A model generated the notes under the pieces. That model saw nothing but the letters and a program-made list of their open reading frames with translations, was not told the DNA's origin and did no database searches. From the NCBI GenBank assembly GCA_900455085.1, contig UGTZ01000001.1:1208501-1272500 (forward strand): 64,000 nucleotides of DNA, in the 5' to 3' direction. The stretch's first letter is position 1. Every line of letters starts with the position of its first letter. The DNA is from Providencia rettgeri (GTDB taxonomy: Bacteria; Pseudomonadota; Gammaproteobacteria; Enterobacterales; Enterobacteriaceae). A program made the position numbers and the translations under genes. Below are positions 1 to 9,443 of the stretch, in pieces.

Positions 1-933
1 ACCTTGTTGCGGAACTAGAATCGCATTATCAATAACACCATCTTCTAATACAGCACGAACAAACATACCTGGAAGTAATTCTTTGTTCGGGTTAGGGAAC
101 ATGGCTCTCATCGTGATAGACCCTGTTGTTTCATCAACAGTGACATCAGAGAATTCCAGAACACCTTTTTGTGCGTATTCTTGACCGTTGTTGTTGATCA
201 AGCTGACAGGTGCTTTTCCTGATTCCCGCTGTACAGCGCCTTTCGCTATCTCATTTTTGAGGCGTAAGAAATCGTCACTTGATTGTGTTACGTCAACATA
301 GATAGGATCAAGTTGCTGAACACGCATTAATTCAGTGGTTTGCCCTGTTGATACTAAAGCCCCTTCAGTCACATTCGATTTGCCAGTACGGCCGCTAATC
401 GGTGCAGTCACTTTGGTATAATTCAGGTTGATACGTGCAGTTTCAACCGCCGCTTCAGCCGCTTTGACGGCAGCGAGTGCTTGCGCATAGGTTGACGTTG
501 CTTGGTCGTATTCCTGACGACTAATGTAATTAGTCCCTAACAATGGTTTATAACGCTTCACCGTTAATGCAGCCAGATTCGCATTAGCTTGTGCTTTTGC
601 TAGCTCCGCTTTTGCGCTGTCATAGGTTGCTTGGAATGGTGCCGGGTCAATTTGGTATAAAGATGTCCCTGCTTCTACGTCGCTACCTTCTTTATAGTTG
701 CGCTTCAATATGATGCCACTAACCTGAGGACGAACCTCGGCAACACGAAATGCGGATGTTCGGCCTGGTAACTCGGTTTTGAGCGTCAGAGGTTCGGCTT
801 TAAGCGTAACAATTCCTACTTCAGGCGCCGGGCGTTCTCCGCCACCTTGTTGTTCATCGTTACAACCGGATAGAGCCAAGCCACCTGAAAGAACTAACAG
901 AGCCAGAGGTAACACCCCTCTGTTTTTTCGCAT
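1..933 (-). CDS. acrA: AcrA, RND efflux periplasmic adaptor (3' end cut by window edge)
   Basis: Membrane fusion protein that links the inner-membrane pump AcrB to TolC for multidrug efflux. Reading from the ATG at 931-933 gives 311 uninterrupted codons up to the window edge; the E. coli protein is about 397 residues, so the C-terminal quarter is missing. A lipoprotein signal ends in LSGC with the acylated Cys at residue 24. The GRTSAFRVAEVRPQVSG stretch, the ISGRTGKSNVTEGALV lipoyl half and VDVTQSSDDFLRLK match AcrA closely. It is divergent from acrR, with the AcrR operator between them; acrB is presumably just outside the window. Confidence 0.96.
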   Translation of the reverse strand, partial: MRKNRGVLPLALLVLSGGLALSGCNDEQQGGGERPAPEVGIVTLKAEPLTLKTELPGRTSAFRVAEVRPQVSGIILKRNYKEGSDVEAGTSLYQIDPAPFQATYDSAKAELAKAQANANLAALTVKRYKPLLGTNYISRQEYDQATSTYAQALAAVKAAEAAVETARINLNYTKVTAPISGRTGKSNVTEGALVSTGQTTELMRVQQLDPIYVDVTQSSDDFLRLKNEIAKGAVQRESGKAPVSLINNNGQEYAQKGVLEFSDVTVDETTGSITMRAMFPNPNKELLPGMFVRAVLEDGVIDNAILVPQQG

Positions 934-1015
934 AAGTTAACCTCAATTAATCAATATGAGTTCAAAACAAAAATAAGAAAAATGGTAAACAATATGATTT
1001 ATCACTGTGCTATAG

Positions 1016-1039
1016 TACAAACATACACGAATGTATGTA
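1016..1039. promoter_or_regulatory. AcrR operator between acrA and acrR
   Basis: An imperfect 24-bp palindrome with arms TACAAACAT and ATGTATGTA. It closely resembles the known 24-bp E. coli AcrR binding site and has the same position in the divergent acrA-acrR promoter region. Repression of both genes is inferred from the E. coli system. Confidence 0.8.
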
Positions 1040-1067
1040 AATCAGCTTTCGATAGAAACGGGTCACA

Positions 1068-1718
1068 ATGGCACGAAAAACTAAACAACAGGCTGAAGAA
1101 ACCCGTCAGGAAATATTAGATGCTGCCATCAAAACATTCTCTGAACGAGGAGTTTCTGCCACATCATTAGCCGATATTGCAAAAGCAGCGGGGGTTACCC
1201 GAGGTGCAATATATTGGCATTTCAAAAACAAAGTTGATCTCTTTTATCAAGCTTGTGAATTTGGTGATAACCAAATAGTACAAGCTGAAGAATATTATCG
1301 TTCTAAATATACCAACGATCCACTTTCAATACTAAGAGAATTATTAGTTTATATTTTGACTGATTTTATTGAAAGCCCTAAAAACCGCGCTTTGATGGAA
1401 ATTTTCTTTTTGAAGTGCGAATTAGTTGGCGAAATGGCAGAGTTAGTTGATTTTAAACGCGCTAATTACGTCGCAAGCCAATGCCGAATTGTGGATAACT
1501 TGACCGCCTGTATTGATGCGGGGCAGCTTCCAGCAGACCTTGATGTGGAGTGTGCCGCGATTATGATCCGTTCATTAATGTCTGGTTTGTTAGAAAACTG
1601 GCTACTCCAATCAGAAAATTTTAATATTAATCAACATACAATTACATTGGTTGATACACTATTAGAAACACTAAAATGTAATACCGCGATCCGGTTAAAA
1701 CCCATTCAAACTGAATAA
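1068..1718 (+). CDS. acrR: AcrR, TetR-family repressor of the acrAB efflux operon
   Basis: A 216-residue TetR repressor, nearly the E. coli length (215). The N-terminal helix-turn-helix at about residues 10-56 contains TSLADIAKAAGVTRGAIYWHF, the diagnostic AcrR recognition segment. The C-terminal ligand-binding domain is helical. The gene is divergent from acrA and lies about 30 bp downstream of the palindromic operator. It binds drugs and fatty-acid-like ligands in the family, which relieves acrAB repression. The following DsrE-like gene starts 12 bp after its stop, so the two are probably co-transcribed. Confidence 0.96.
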   Translation: MARKTKQQAEETRQEILDAAIKTFSERGVSATSLADIAKAAGVTRGAIYWHFKNKVDLFYQACEFGDNQIVQAEEYYRSKYTNDPLSILRELLVYILTDFIESPKNRALMEIFFLKCELVGEMAELVDFKRANYVASQCRIVDNLTACIDAGQLPADLDVECAAIMIRSLMSGLLENWLLQSENFNINQHTITLVDTLLETLKCNTAIRLKPIQTE

Positions 1719-1730
1719 GTGGAGTCCGAC

Positions 1731-2084
1731 ATGACCTCTATCTTGATTATTGCCAATGGAGCACCTTACGGCAGTGAAACATTGTTCAACTCATTGCGAT
1801 TAGCGATAACGTTAAAAGAGCAAGAGCCACAACTAGATCTGAAAATTTTCCTGATGTCAGATGCCGTGACAGCAGGTTTAGCGGCTCAAAAGCCTAAAGA
1901 AGGCTACAACCTTCAACAAATGTTAGAGATTTTAACAGCACAAAATGTTCCCGTTAAATTATGTAAAACTTGTACAGATGCCCGTGGTGTGAGTGAATTA
2001 ACCCTTGCTGATGGTGTTGAAGTAGGTACATTGGTCGAGCTTGCAAGCTGGACATTAACGGCTGATAAAGTATTAACTTTCTAA
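1731..2084 (+). CDS. DsrE/DsrF-like (YchN-type) small protein
   Basis: A 117-residue protein of the DsrE/YchN fold, recognised from the N-terminal LIIANGAPYGSE segment followed by SLRLAITL and FLMSDAV, typical of the small sulfur-relay-like proteins. Cys residues occur in KLCKTC near residue 85, where family members carry their sulfur-accepting Cys. The ATG at 1731 is preferred because a GGAG ribosome site lies 6 bp upstream; an in-frame GTG at 1719 would add four residues but has no such site. It directly follows acrR. Its substrate is unknown, and no tus or dsr partners are nearby. Confidence 0.8.
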   Translation: MTSILIIANGAPYGSETLFNSLRLAITLKEQEPQLDLKIFLMSDAVTAGLAAQKPKEGYNLQQMLEILTAQNVPVKLCKTCTDARGVSELTLADGVEVGTLVELASWTLTADKVLTF

Positions 2085-2190
2085 TATTCTACGTAAAATG
2101 TGTTTGGTTAGGTAAAATTAGGTGCTGATAGGCTGTTATCGGCACTTTGTTTAATTAAGCAACGTATTATTCGTATAAAGGAATGCCATT

Positions 2191-5100
2191 ATGATGAAAC
2201 AACAATGGAAGTGGCAGCAGTTAGTATTAATCATACTGTTCTTTTTCATCGCATCTTTTTCCAGCTCAATTACGGCATTAACGTCAAATAGCTTACCCAG
2301 CAAGAATGAAATAAAAAGTGCACTCAATGCATTGAATAAAAAAAGCTCACTCAGTGAGGAAGATAAACTTGTTCTCGCCGATCTGGAAAAAACCTCAGAT
2401 TTTTATGACGAACTGGATAAACTCGAACAACGAACGGCTGATCTGCAAAAAAAACTCAGTAGCGCGAGTGAAGAATCAAAACAAGCTGCACAAGGTTTGT
2501 TGCAAATAAAAAATGAAAATGAACAACTCACCGAAAATTTCCTACGAAAAATACAAGATAGCTCTCTTTCACAATTAGAAGCATTACAAACCTCCTACTT
2601 AGAAAATCTGCAAACAGAACAAAATGACCTCGCAACCTATAGTAGCCAATTAATTGGCTTACAAACGCAGCCTGAAAGGGCACAAGCGATGATGTTGGAA
2701 AATGCGAGGCGATTGCAGGAAATTCGTAATGAACTAAATAGTTCATTAAATGAATCTGTGAATTTAAGGCCGACTCAAATCACAATGCTGCAAGTTGAAC
2801 AGTATTTATTACAGCAGCAAAATGAATATCAAAAACGTATCCTACAGACGAATACTCAATTACAAGATGTACTGCAAAAACAGCGTGATTATACTGCAGC
2901 ATATATTGAACAATTGGAACATCATATTCAGCAAGTACAAAATGCTATTAGTCATCGCCGCCTAAATGACTCCCAATCAACGGTGCGTGAAGCATTAAGT
3001 ACTTCTGAAACCGATATCAACGCTCAACAAAATCCCCTTATTCAAAAAGAAATTGCGATTAATAATGCGCTGAGCGACCGGTTAATTGCAGTGACAGAAA
3101 ATAGCAATAAATTGGTTCAAAATGGTATCCGTGTAAAAACCTGGCTTGAAAGAGCGACACAGTCAGAACGAAATCTAAAAGAACAAATTAATGTATTACG
3201 CGGTAGCTTATTGCTTTCACGAATTTTGTTTCAACAACAAATTGACTTACCACCTGATATTCTAACGAAAAATTTACCCACAACGATCGCCGATTTGCGG
3301 CTTGAACAATTTGATGTTAACCAACAACGTGATGAACTTTACCAACCTAATGATTATATTACGAAGTTGGAACAGCAATTTGAGATAAAAGCTGGGGATG
3401 AGCTTACCAATAGCACATTATTATCAACGGAAGATAAATCCACGTTATTGAAACTATTGGAAGTTCGTCGTGGGTTATTAGATGAACTTAACCAGCAGCT
3501 TGGCGGGCAAATTTCGCAAGCAATCAACCTACAACTGGATCAAAACCAATTATTGAGTGTAGTGGGGTCGCTTGAAAATACCTTGGCACAGCAAATATTT
3601 TGGGTGAATAGTAATAAACCGATTGATTTGGAATGGGTGAAAGCTTTTCCTGAAGCCGCAGCGACACAAATTAATAGCTTTGATTTTAGTTTATCAAACC
3701 GCAGCATTAAACGGGGCGTGAGTAATTCACTGTTAGTGGTTATTCCACTTGTTTTGGTCGCGCTATTGTTTATTTGGTTTAATCGTAAAATTAATAACCG
3801 ATTGCAAGATATTGACCAACGGCTTTCAAGTTTGCGCAATGATAGCGTACTAAGTACGCCATTTGCGATTCTACTGACATTAATGCAAACATTGCCTATT
3901 TCACTGTTTTTACTCGCATTTGGTTACTGGTTTTTGAAAACAGGGAATGTACAAGGCCCATTTTTCTGGCAGTTCAGCCAACAGTTAGCGATATTTTGGG
4001 CGTTATTTGAGCTGACGTTTCGTGTGTTGAAACCCCAAGGTATTGCACAAAAACATTTTGGTATTGAAAAAGAGAAAATATCTCAAACACGACGTAGAAT
4101 GATTAGGCTATCGATTCCTCTGGTGCCACTTATTTTCTTTTCCACTTATGGCGTTAGCAACCCACTGAAAGTGTCTGAGGACGTGATTGGCCAATTAATT
4201 GTACTAGTTTCTCTTATACTGTTGTGTATTTTTACAATCCCATTTTGTAAACAGGTTTGGCAAGAGAAAGGTAGTCACTTAACGCGCAGTATTGTCATGA
4301 CATTACTGACATTTTCGCCATTAATTTTAGTGGGCTTAATGATGGCGGGGTATTACTACACCACATTGCGTTTGGCCAATCGTTGGTTAGATAGCCTCTA
4401 TCTTTTACTCCTGTGGTATATCACTTACAATGCTTGCTTAAGGGGACTAACACTGGTGGCTCGTAAGTTGGCATATCAACGTGCCATAGAACGTCGTGCG
4501 ATGTTGAAGCAAGAAGATGTTGAAAACGAACCCATTAAAGAGCCACCCATGACCATCGAGTTGATTAGCCAGCAATCGCTACGCCTGACAACGATGGTGT
4601 TGTTTATTATCTTTGCGTTAGCGTTTTATGCAATTTGGTCTGACTTCATCACCATTTTCTCTTTCTTAGATAGCGTGAACTTGTGGAGCTACACCGCCAC
4701 ATCGGCAGAAGGGGGAAATATTTTACAATTCGTAACCTTAGCGAATTTAATATTGGCTCTTGTGATCATCATTGTGTCTTGGGTGATGACGCGAAATCTC
4801 CCTGGGCTACTGGAAGTATTGGTGTTATCACGGTTAAAACTCCGTCAGGGTTCTACTTATGCTATTACGACAATATTAACTTATATTATCGTGGGGATTG
4901 GCGCGATTGCCTCGTTAGGGATGATTGGCGTGACATGGAACAAATTGCAATGGTTAGCCGCTGCTTTAACCGTCGGGTTAGGGTTTGGCTTACAGGAAAT
5001 TTTTGCCAACTTTGTATCAGGGATCATTTTACTATTTGAACGTCCGATCCGTATAGGGGACACAGTGACTATTGGGACTTATTCAGGAACGGTAAGTAAA

Positions 5101-5568
5101 ATTCGCATCCGGGCAACCACTATTGTCGATTTTGATCGTAAAGAAGTGATCATTCCGAATAAAGCTTTTGTGACTGAGCGGTTGATCAACTGGTCGTTAT
5201 CAGATACCGTCACGCGCATCACGATTGCTATCGGCGTGGCTTATGGTTCTGATCTGGATAAAGTGAAGCGGGTTTTATTATCGGCAGCAACCAGCAATAA
5301 CAAGGTGATGACCGAACCCGCTCCCAATGTTTATTTCACCAGTTTTGGCGCCAGTACGTTAGACCATGAATTACGTTTTTATGTGCGGCAAATTGGCGAT
5401 CGTGGCGTGACAAGTGATGAAGTGAACCGCGCGATAGACAAGTTATGTCGAGAAAATGACATTGATATTGCATTCAACCAGTTAGAGGTTCATTTGCATA
5501 ATAATAAAGGTGATGAAGTGCAAGAAGTGAAGCGAACACCTAAAGATAGTGATGGTGAAACGCACTAG
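2191..5568 (+). CDS. mscK: MscK (KefA), potassium-dependent mechanosensitive channel
   Basis: Large MscS-superfamily channel of 1125 residues (E. coli 1120). It has a signal peptide ending near residue 29, a long periplasmic coiled-coil rich in Gln and Asn, about eleven membrane segments from residue 505 onward, and a C-terminal MscS domain with the pore helix around GLGFGLQEIFANFVSG and the beta domain RIGDTVTIGTYSGTV. It protects against osmotic downshock. An AAAGGA ribosome site precedes two consecutive ATGs, so the start could be one codon later. It converges with rsmS, leaving 5 bp between them. Confidence 0.95.
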   Translation: MMKQQWKWQQLVLIILFFFIASFSSSITALTSNSLPSKNEIKSALNALNKKSSLSEEDKLVLADLEKTSDFYDELDKLEQRTADLQKKLSSASEESKQAAQGLLQIKNENEQLTENFLRKIQDSSLSQLEALQTSYLENLQTEQNDLATYSSQLIGLQTQPERAQAMMLENARRLQEIRNELNSSLNESVNLRPTQITMLQVEQYLLQQQNEYQKRILQTNTQLQDVLQKQRDYTAAYIEQLEHHIQQVQNAISHRRLNDSQSTVREALSTSETDINAQQNPLIQKEIAINNALSDRLIAVTENSNKLVQNGIRVKTWLERATQSERNLKEQINVLRGSLLLSRILFQQQIDLPPDILTKNLPTTIADLRLEQFDVNQQRDELYQPNDYITKLEQQFEIKAGDELTNSTLLSTEDKSTLLKLLEVRRGLLDELNQQLGGQISQAINLQLDQNQLLSVVGSLENTLAQQIFWVNSNKPIDLEWVKAFPEAAATQINSFDFSLSNRSIKRGVSNSLLVVIPLVLVALLFIWFNRKINNRLQDIDQRLSSLRNDSVLSTPFAILLTLMQTLPISLFLLAFGYWFLKTGNVQGPFFWQFSQQLAIFWALFELTFRVLKPQGIAQKHFGIEKEKISQTRRRMIRLSIPLVPLIFFSTYGVSNPLKVSEDVIGQLIVLVSLILLCIFTIPFCKQVWQEKGSHLTRSIVMTLLTFSPLILVGLMMAGYYYTTLRLANRWLDSLYLLLLWYITYNACLRGLTLVARKLAYQRAIERRAMLKQEDVENEPIKEPPMTIELISQQSLRLTTMVLFIIFALAFYAIWSDFITIFSFLDSVNLWSYTATSAEGGNILQFVTLANLILALVIIIVSWVMTRNLPGLLEVLVLSRLKLRQGSTYAITTILTYIIVGIGAIASLGMIGVTWNKLQWLAAALTVGLGFGLQEIFANFVSGIILLFERPIRIGDTVTIGTYSGTVSKIRIRATTIVDFDRKEVIIPNKAFVTERLINWSLSDTVTRITIAIGVAYGSDLDKVKRVLLSAATSNNKVMTEPAPNVYFTSFGASTLDHELRFYVRQIGDRGVTSDEVNRAIDKLCRENDIDIAFNQLEVHLHNNKGDEVQEVKRTPKDSDGETH

Positions 5569-5573
5569 GCCCG

Positions 5574-5750
5574 TTAAGTTTCTTTGGTGCAGGTAGCTTG
5601 TGCTGCTTGCACTTGTTTTGACATATAATCATTTTTCACAATTTCAAGTGCTTTGAGAACCACATCGGTGTCTATCTCAGAGGTTTCTAATAAGTAGATT
5701 AAATCAACAGCAAGTTGGATTTCTTGTGGAGCATCTTTGAGTGAACTCAT
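5574..5750 (-). CDS. rsmS: RsmS (YbaM), small regulatory protein
   Basis: A 58-residue protein homologous to E. coli YbaM; the AVDLIYLLE and VLKALEIVKNDY segments match. The ATG at 5750 follows a GGAAGGA ribosome site, so the longer reading that adds five residues is rejected. As in E. coli it lies directly downstream of priC, probably in one operon. In plant-pathogenic enterobacteria RsmS is reported to affect exoenzyme production, but its molecular activity is unknown. The C-terminal tail is Cys- and Lys-containing and diverges from E. coli. Confidence 0.85.
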   Translation of the reverse strand: MSSLKDAPQEIQLAVDLIYLLETSEIDTDVVLKALEIVKNDYMSKQVQAAQATCTKET

Positions 5751-5768
5751 ACTGATTCCTTCCAATAT

Positions 5769-6317
5769 TTAATCAAAATATTGATTTTCTTGATGTTCAA
5801 TGGCTTTCTCAATACGCAAAAGTGCTTGGCGGCAACGGTACAAACGCCCTGCAAGTACAGCGAGTTCTTTTTGGCACTGGTGTTGAAGACGGTGGTCAGT
5901 TAGCTCACTTAAATGAAGCTCTTTTTCACTCACCATCGCTTGTAAGCGTCGTTCATAGTCTTGGTGTTGTGATAAACGTTCATATAAATCAATCTGTTCC
6001 TTTTTCTTAGTAAAACTGGATTCTTTCTCACGTAAAGCTTGTGTAGAAATCTCCCGAGAAATGGCTTGTATTTGGTGGACTATTTTCTCCGTTAGGAAAT
6101 TGACTTGCTCGCTGTGGTTTAATTTTACGCTGTGGCACAATTGCTGATACAAGGTCTGTAATTCATTTTGGCAATCCCCTAGACGGGTGGATTTGCGGCT
6201 AAACAATTGCATGTCGAAGCGTGAATGTGAAAACTCAAGGTCTTTTATGGGGTCCACTCGAGTTTTCAATTCATCAATCTGCTTTTTTAACGCATCTAAA
6301 AGAGCGGGGATTTTCAT
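5769..6317 (-). CDS. priC: PriC, primosomal replication protein N''
   Basis: Restart primosome protein that loads DnaB at abandoned forks with long gaps. The 182-residue product is all-helical and shares with E. coli PriC (175) the SRFDMQLF segment near residue 35, AISREIS in the middle, and the HQDYERRLQAMVSEKE block. The ATG at 6317 aligns with the E. coli start (MKIPALL versus MKTALLL); an ATG at 6329 would add four residues without a visible ribosome site. It forms an operon with rsmS 18 bp downstream and is divergent from apt. Confidence 0.9.
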   Translation of the reverse strand: MKIPALLDALKKQIDELKTRVDPIKDLEFSHSRFDMQLFSRKSTRLGDCQNELQTLYQQLCHSVKLNHSEQVNFLTEKIVHQIQAISREISTQALREKESSFTKKKEQIDLYERLSQHQDYERRLQAMVSEKELHLSELTDHRLQHQCQKELAVLAGRLYRCRQALLRIEKAIEHQENQYFD

Positions 6318-6458
6318 TTTTGTTCTCATTAAGTGTCAAAAATAGCGGAATATTGATATTCAGCAACAAAACTGATGCCAAATTGACGGCTTCTTATTGC
6401 ATTTTTATGGTACTTTACATAGATTCTACACTTTCGTGTTTACTACATGGCTTTTATT

Positions 6459-7010
6459 ATGACCGCTAAAGAGCAACAACTGCAATTGATTAAAGAAAGT
6501 ATCGCATCTATCCAAGATTATCCAATCGAAGGTGTGATTTTTCGTGACATTACCACTTTATTAAATAACCCTGCTGCATACCAAGCAACAATTGATATGT
6601 TAGTCGAACATTATCAAAATAAAGGCGTCACTAAAATTGTAGGAACTGAAGCACGTGGTTTTCTATTCGGTGCTCCAGTCGCATTACGTTTAGGCGTAGG
6701 TTTTGTCCCTGTACGTAAAAAAGGGAAATTACCACGTGAAGTATTAAGTATGACTTACGACCTTGAATATGGTACGGATACACTTGAAATCCATAAAGAC
6801 AGCATCAACCCTGACGATAACGTCTTAGTTGTTGATGATCTACTCGCGACAGGCGGTACAGTGGAAGCAACGGTGAAAATGATCAAACAGCTTGGTGCTA
6901 ATGTTGTGGATGCGGCATTTATCATCAGCTTACCTGACCTTGGCGGCGTTGAGCGTCTACAAAAAGAAGGTGTTTCTTCGTATAGCCTTGTTGAGTTCCC
7001 AGGCCACTAA
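6459..7010 (+). CDS. apt: Adenine phosphoribosyltransferase
   Basis: Purine salvage enzyme converting adenine and PRPP to AMP and pyrophosphate in the cytoplasm. Type I PRTase fold of 183 residues, identical in length to E. coli Apt when started at 6459. The PRPP-binding motif VLVVDDLLATGGT lies at about residues 124-136, and GTEARGFLFGAPVA is the conserved flexible-loop region. An in-frame ATG at 6447 would add four residues; neither start has a strong ribosome site, so the choice rests on alignment. It lies upstream of dnaX as in E. coli. Confidence 0.95.
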   Translation: MTAKEQQLQLIKESIASIQDYPIEGVIFRDITTLLNNPAAYQATIDMLVEHYQNKGVTKIVGTEARGFLFGAPVALRLGVGFVPVRKKGKLPREVLSMTYDLEYGTDTLEIHKDSINPDDNVLVVDDLLATGGTVEATVKMIKQLGANVVDAAFIISLPDLGGVERLQKEGVSSYSLVEFPGH

Positions 7011-7034
7011 TCTTTATTTTCCCTCTATTTTTAT

Positions 7035-7103
7035 CACAGCCTCGCTGTATAGGTTGAGGCTGTGGTAGCATGGTACTATGATTATATATATTCACGTACC
7101 ATG
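7035..7103 (+). other. Two inverted repeats in the apt-dnaX gap
   Basis: CACAGCCTC at 7035-7043 pairs with GAGGCTGTG at 7056-7064. CATGGTAC at 7069-7076 pairs with GTACCATG at 7096-7103, enclosing an AT-rich segment. Neither is followed by a T run, so they are not classic terminators. They could fold in the dnaX leader or be protein sites. Confidence 0.4.
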
Positions 7104-7122
7104 TTAAATGACAGTGGAATCC

Positions 7123-9065
7123 ATGAGCTATCAGGTACTTGCCCGTAAGTGGCGCCCCAAAAATTTTCAGACGTTGTTGGTCAACAGCACGTTTTGACTG
7201 CACTCGCTAATGGGCTAACGCATCAGCGGCTTCATCATGCCTATCTTTTCTCCGGTACACGTGGCGTAGGAAAAACGACGATTGCTCGCCTGTTTGCCAA
7301 AGGCCTTAATTGCGAAACAGGGATTACTGCATCGCCTTGTGGGCAATGCGCCAACTGCCTTGAAATAGAGCAAGGGCGATTTGTCGATTTAATTGAAATT
7401 GACGCAGCCTCTCGTACTAAAGTCGAAGACACTCGTGAATTATTAGACAATGTCCAATATGCACCGGCACGTGGGCGCTTCAAAGTTTATTTAATTGACG
7501 AAGTACACATGTTGTCTCGTCATAGTTTCAATGCGTTATTAAAAACGCTTGAAGAACCACCTGAACATGTGAAGTTTTTGTTGGCGACGACTGACCCGCA
7601 AAAACTCCCTGTGACTATTTTGTCCCGCTGCTTGCAGTTCCATCTAAAAGCGTTAGATGTCACGCAAATCAGTGAGCAACTTGAACTCATCCTGAATGCA
7701 GAAAATATTGAACATGATCAACGTGCTCGTCAGTTGATAGCAAGAGCGGCAGATGGCAGTTTGCGTGATGCATTAAGCTTAACTGACCAAGCCATTGCGA
7801 TGGGGCAAGGGAAAGTCACGGCTGATATCGTTAGCCAAATGCTAGGAACTCTTGATGACGAACAGCCATTAGCCATTATTGAAGCACTAGTACGTGCCGA
7901 TAGCATGGCGGTGATGGAACAGGTAGAGCAAGCTGCTAGTCGCGGTGCAGATTGGGAAAACTTGCTGGTGGAAATTCTGTCGCAATTACACCGTATCGCA
8001 ATGATCCAACTGCTTCCAGCTGAGCAAGAAACAGACCCATCTTCGACAGAGGGGCGGTTACGGCAGGTTGCAAGAGTAATTTCCCCTGCAGATCTCCAAT
8101 TGTTTTACCAAACGTTATTAGTCGGAAGAAAAGAACTTCCCTATGCCCCTGAGCGGCGTATGGGGGTTGAAATGGCACTATTACGTGCATTAGCTTTTCA
8201 TCCTAAAAATGTGATTGCTGAAATTGAAGCTCCGCCACAGGTTATCCCGCAAGCCGCTGTTCAATCAGCACCGTCTGCGGCATCAAATATGTCGCAAAGG
8301 GTGCCTCCGACACAAGTACGAGCGGAAAATCTGCCAGACAATAGCCCAACATTACAGTTATTGAAGGCGAGGCAGGCGTTACAATCTCCCCAAAGTGAGG
8401 ATCCTAGCCCAAAAAAGGCTAAACCGGTGATGCCTGAAAGGGCTAAGCCGGCGGCATCAGCACTGGAAAGGCTGGCCGCCGTGACCAGCAAACATCAACA
8501 AAATGTGGAAAATAGAGCGGCTCGGGCAGCAAAACCACAAAAACCAAAGCAGTACCAGTGGAAACCGCAAAATGAAGAGTCGATGGCTCCAAAAGAAGCG
8601 GTAACAACGCCAAGCGGAATCAAAGAGGCGTTGGAATATGAAAAAACGCCTGAATTAGCCGTTAAAATTATTGAAGAAGGGCGAATTCGGGATAGCTGGT
8701 CAGGGAAAATCGCAAAATTAAATATTCCCAAACTGGTTGAACAATTAGCTTTGAATTCATATATAGAAGAATTAAGTGATTCGCAAATTATTTTACATTT
8801 GCGCTCAGCTCAGAAGCACCTCGATAAACCATCGGCCCACAAAGTGTTGGAAGAAGCTCTGAGTGAACAATATGGTCGTACTGTTGAACTGAAAATCGTT
8901 CATGATGATAATAGCGAGGTGAAAACCCCGTTAGAATGGCGACAGGCGATTTATGAAGAAAAACTGGCACAAGCGCGCCAGTCTATTATTGCGGATAAAA
9001 CGATTCAAAAACTGCGCTCAATGTTTGATGCGCAATTAGATGAAGAGAGTATTCGCCCCGTTTAA
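7123..9065 (+). CDS. dnaX: DnaX, DNA polymerase III tau/gamma subunits (one-base frameshift near codon 15 as read)
   Basis: Clamp-loader ATPase that also tethers the polymerase cores. The natural start is the ATG at 7123, giving MSYQVLARKWRPKNF as in E. coli, but the run TTTT at 7164-7167 is one T short and the frame is lost; the rest reads openly from a GTG at 7149. The main frame has Walker A GTRGVGKT, a four-Cys zinc site around CETGITASPCGQCANC, Walker B LIDEVHML and the SRC sensor motif, then a Pro/Lys-rich linker and the tau C-terminal domain ending in DEESIRPV. A ribosomal frameshift signal for gamma is conserved at 8411-8417. dnaX is essential in E. coli, so the early shift is probably a sequencing error. 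Confidence 0.93.
8397..8459 (+). promoter_or_regulatory. Programmed -1 frameshift signal in dnaX (gamma subunit)
   Basis: The heptamer A AAA AAG occupies 8411-8417 in the correct phase. Slipping back one base gives AAA AAA GGC TAA, so translation stops two codons later at 8420-8422 and yields a gamma-like product, comparable to the roughly 431-residue E. coli gamma. A Shine-Dalgarno-like GAGG lies at 8397-8400, ten bases upstream of the heptamer, and TGATGCC at 8428-8434 can pair with GGCATCA at 8453-8459 downstream. All three elements of the E. coli signal are therefore present. Confidence 0.85.
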
Positions 9066-9113
9066 CGCTACAGTCTCATTATTAAGCTGTAGCCTCAGTT
9101 GTGAGAGATAACT

Positions 9114-9443
9114 ATGTTTGGTAAAGGTGGATTGGGTAACCTGATGAAACAGGCCCAACAAATGCAAGATAAAATGCAAAAAGTTCAGGAAGAAATCGCT
9201 CAACTAGAAGCTACAGGCGAATCTGGTGCAGGGTTAGTTAAAGTGACGATTAATGGCTCACATAACTGTCGCCGTGTTGAGATTGACCCTAGCTTGCTCG
9301 AAGACGACAAAGAAATGTTAGAAGATTTGATTGCAGCGGCATTTAATGATGCTGCACGTCGTATCGAAGAAACTCAAAAAGAAAAAATGGCAAGTGTTTC
9401 TAGTGGTATGCAATTACCACCAGGCTTTAAGATGCCATTCTAA
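9114..9443 (+). CDS. ybaB: YbaB/EbfC nucleoid-associated DNA-binding protein
   Basis: A 109-residue protein with the YbaB signature: N-terminal GNLMKQAQQMQDKMQKVQEE helix, TINGSHNCRRVEIDPSLL beta region, and a C-terminal MQLPPGFKMPF tail. The dimer binds DNA and compacts the nucleoid. It lies between dnaX and recR, and its TAA overlaps the recR ATG by one base, giving translational coupling. A GCTACAG/CTGTAGC hairpin sits in the 48-bp gap after dnaX. Confidence 0.95.
   Translation: MFGKGGLGNLMKQAQQMQDKMQKVQEEIAQLEATGESGAGLVKVTINGSHNCRRVEIDPSLLEDDKEMLEDLIAAAFNDAARRIEETQKEKMASVSSGMQLPPGFKMPF

Noticed and set aside
4683..5039. 118-codon frame within mscK
   Set aside because: Out-of-frame shadow of the MscS domain coding region.
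7149..7151. GTG as the true start of dnaX
   Set aside because: The ATG at 7123 has a ribosome site and encodes the conserved N terminus; the GTG only appears because of the one-base loss.
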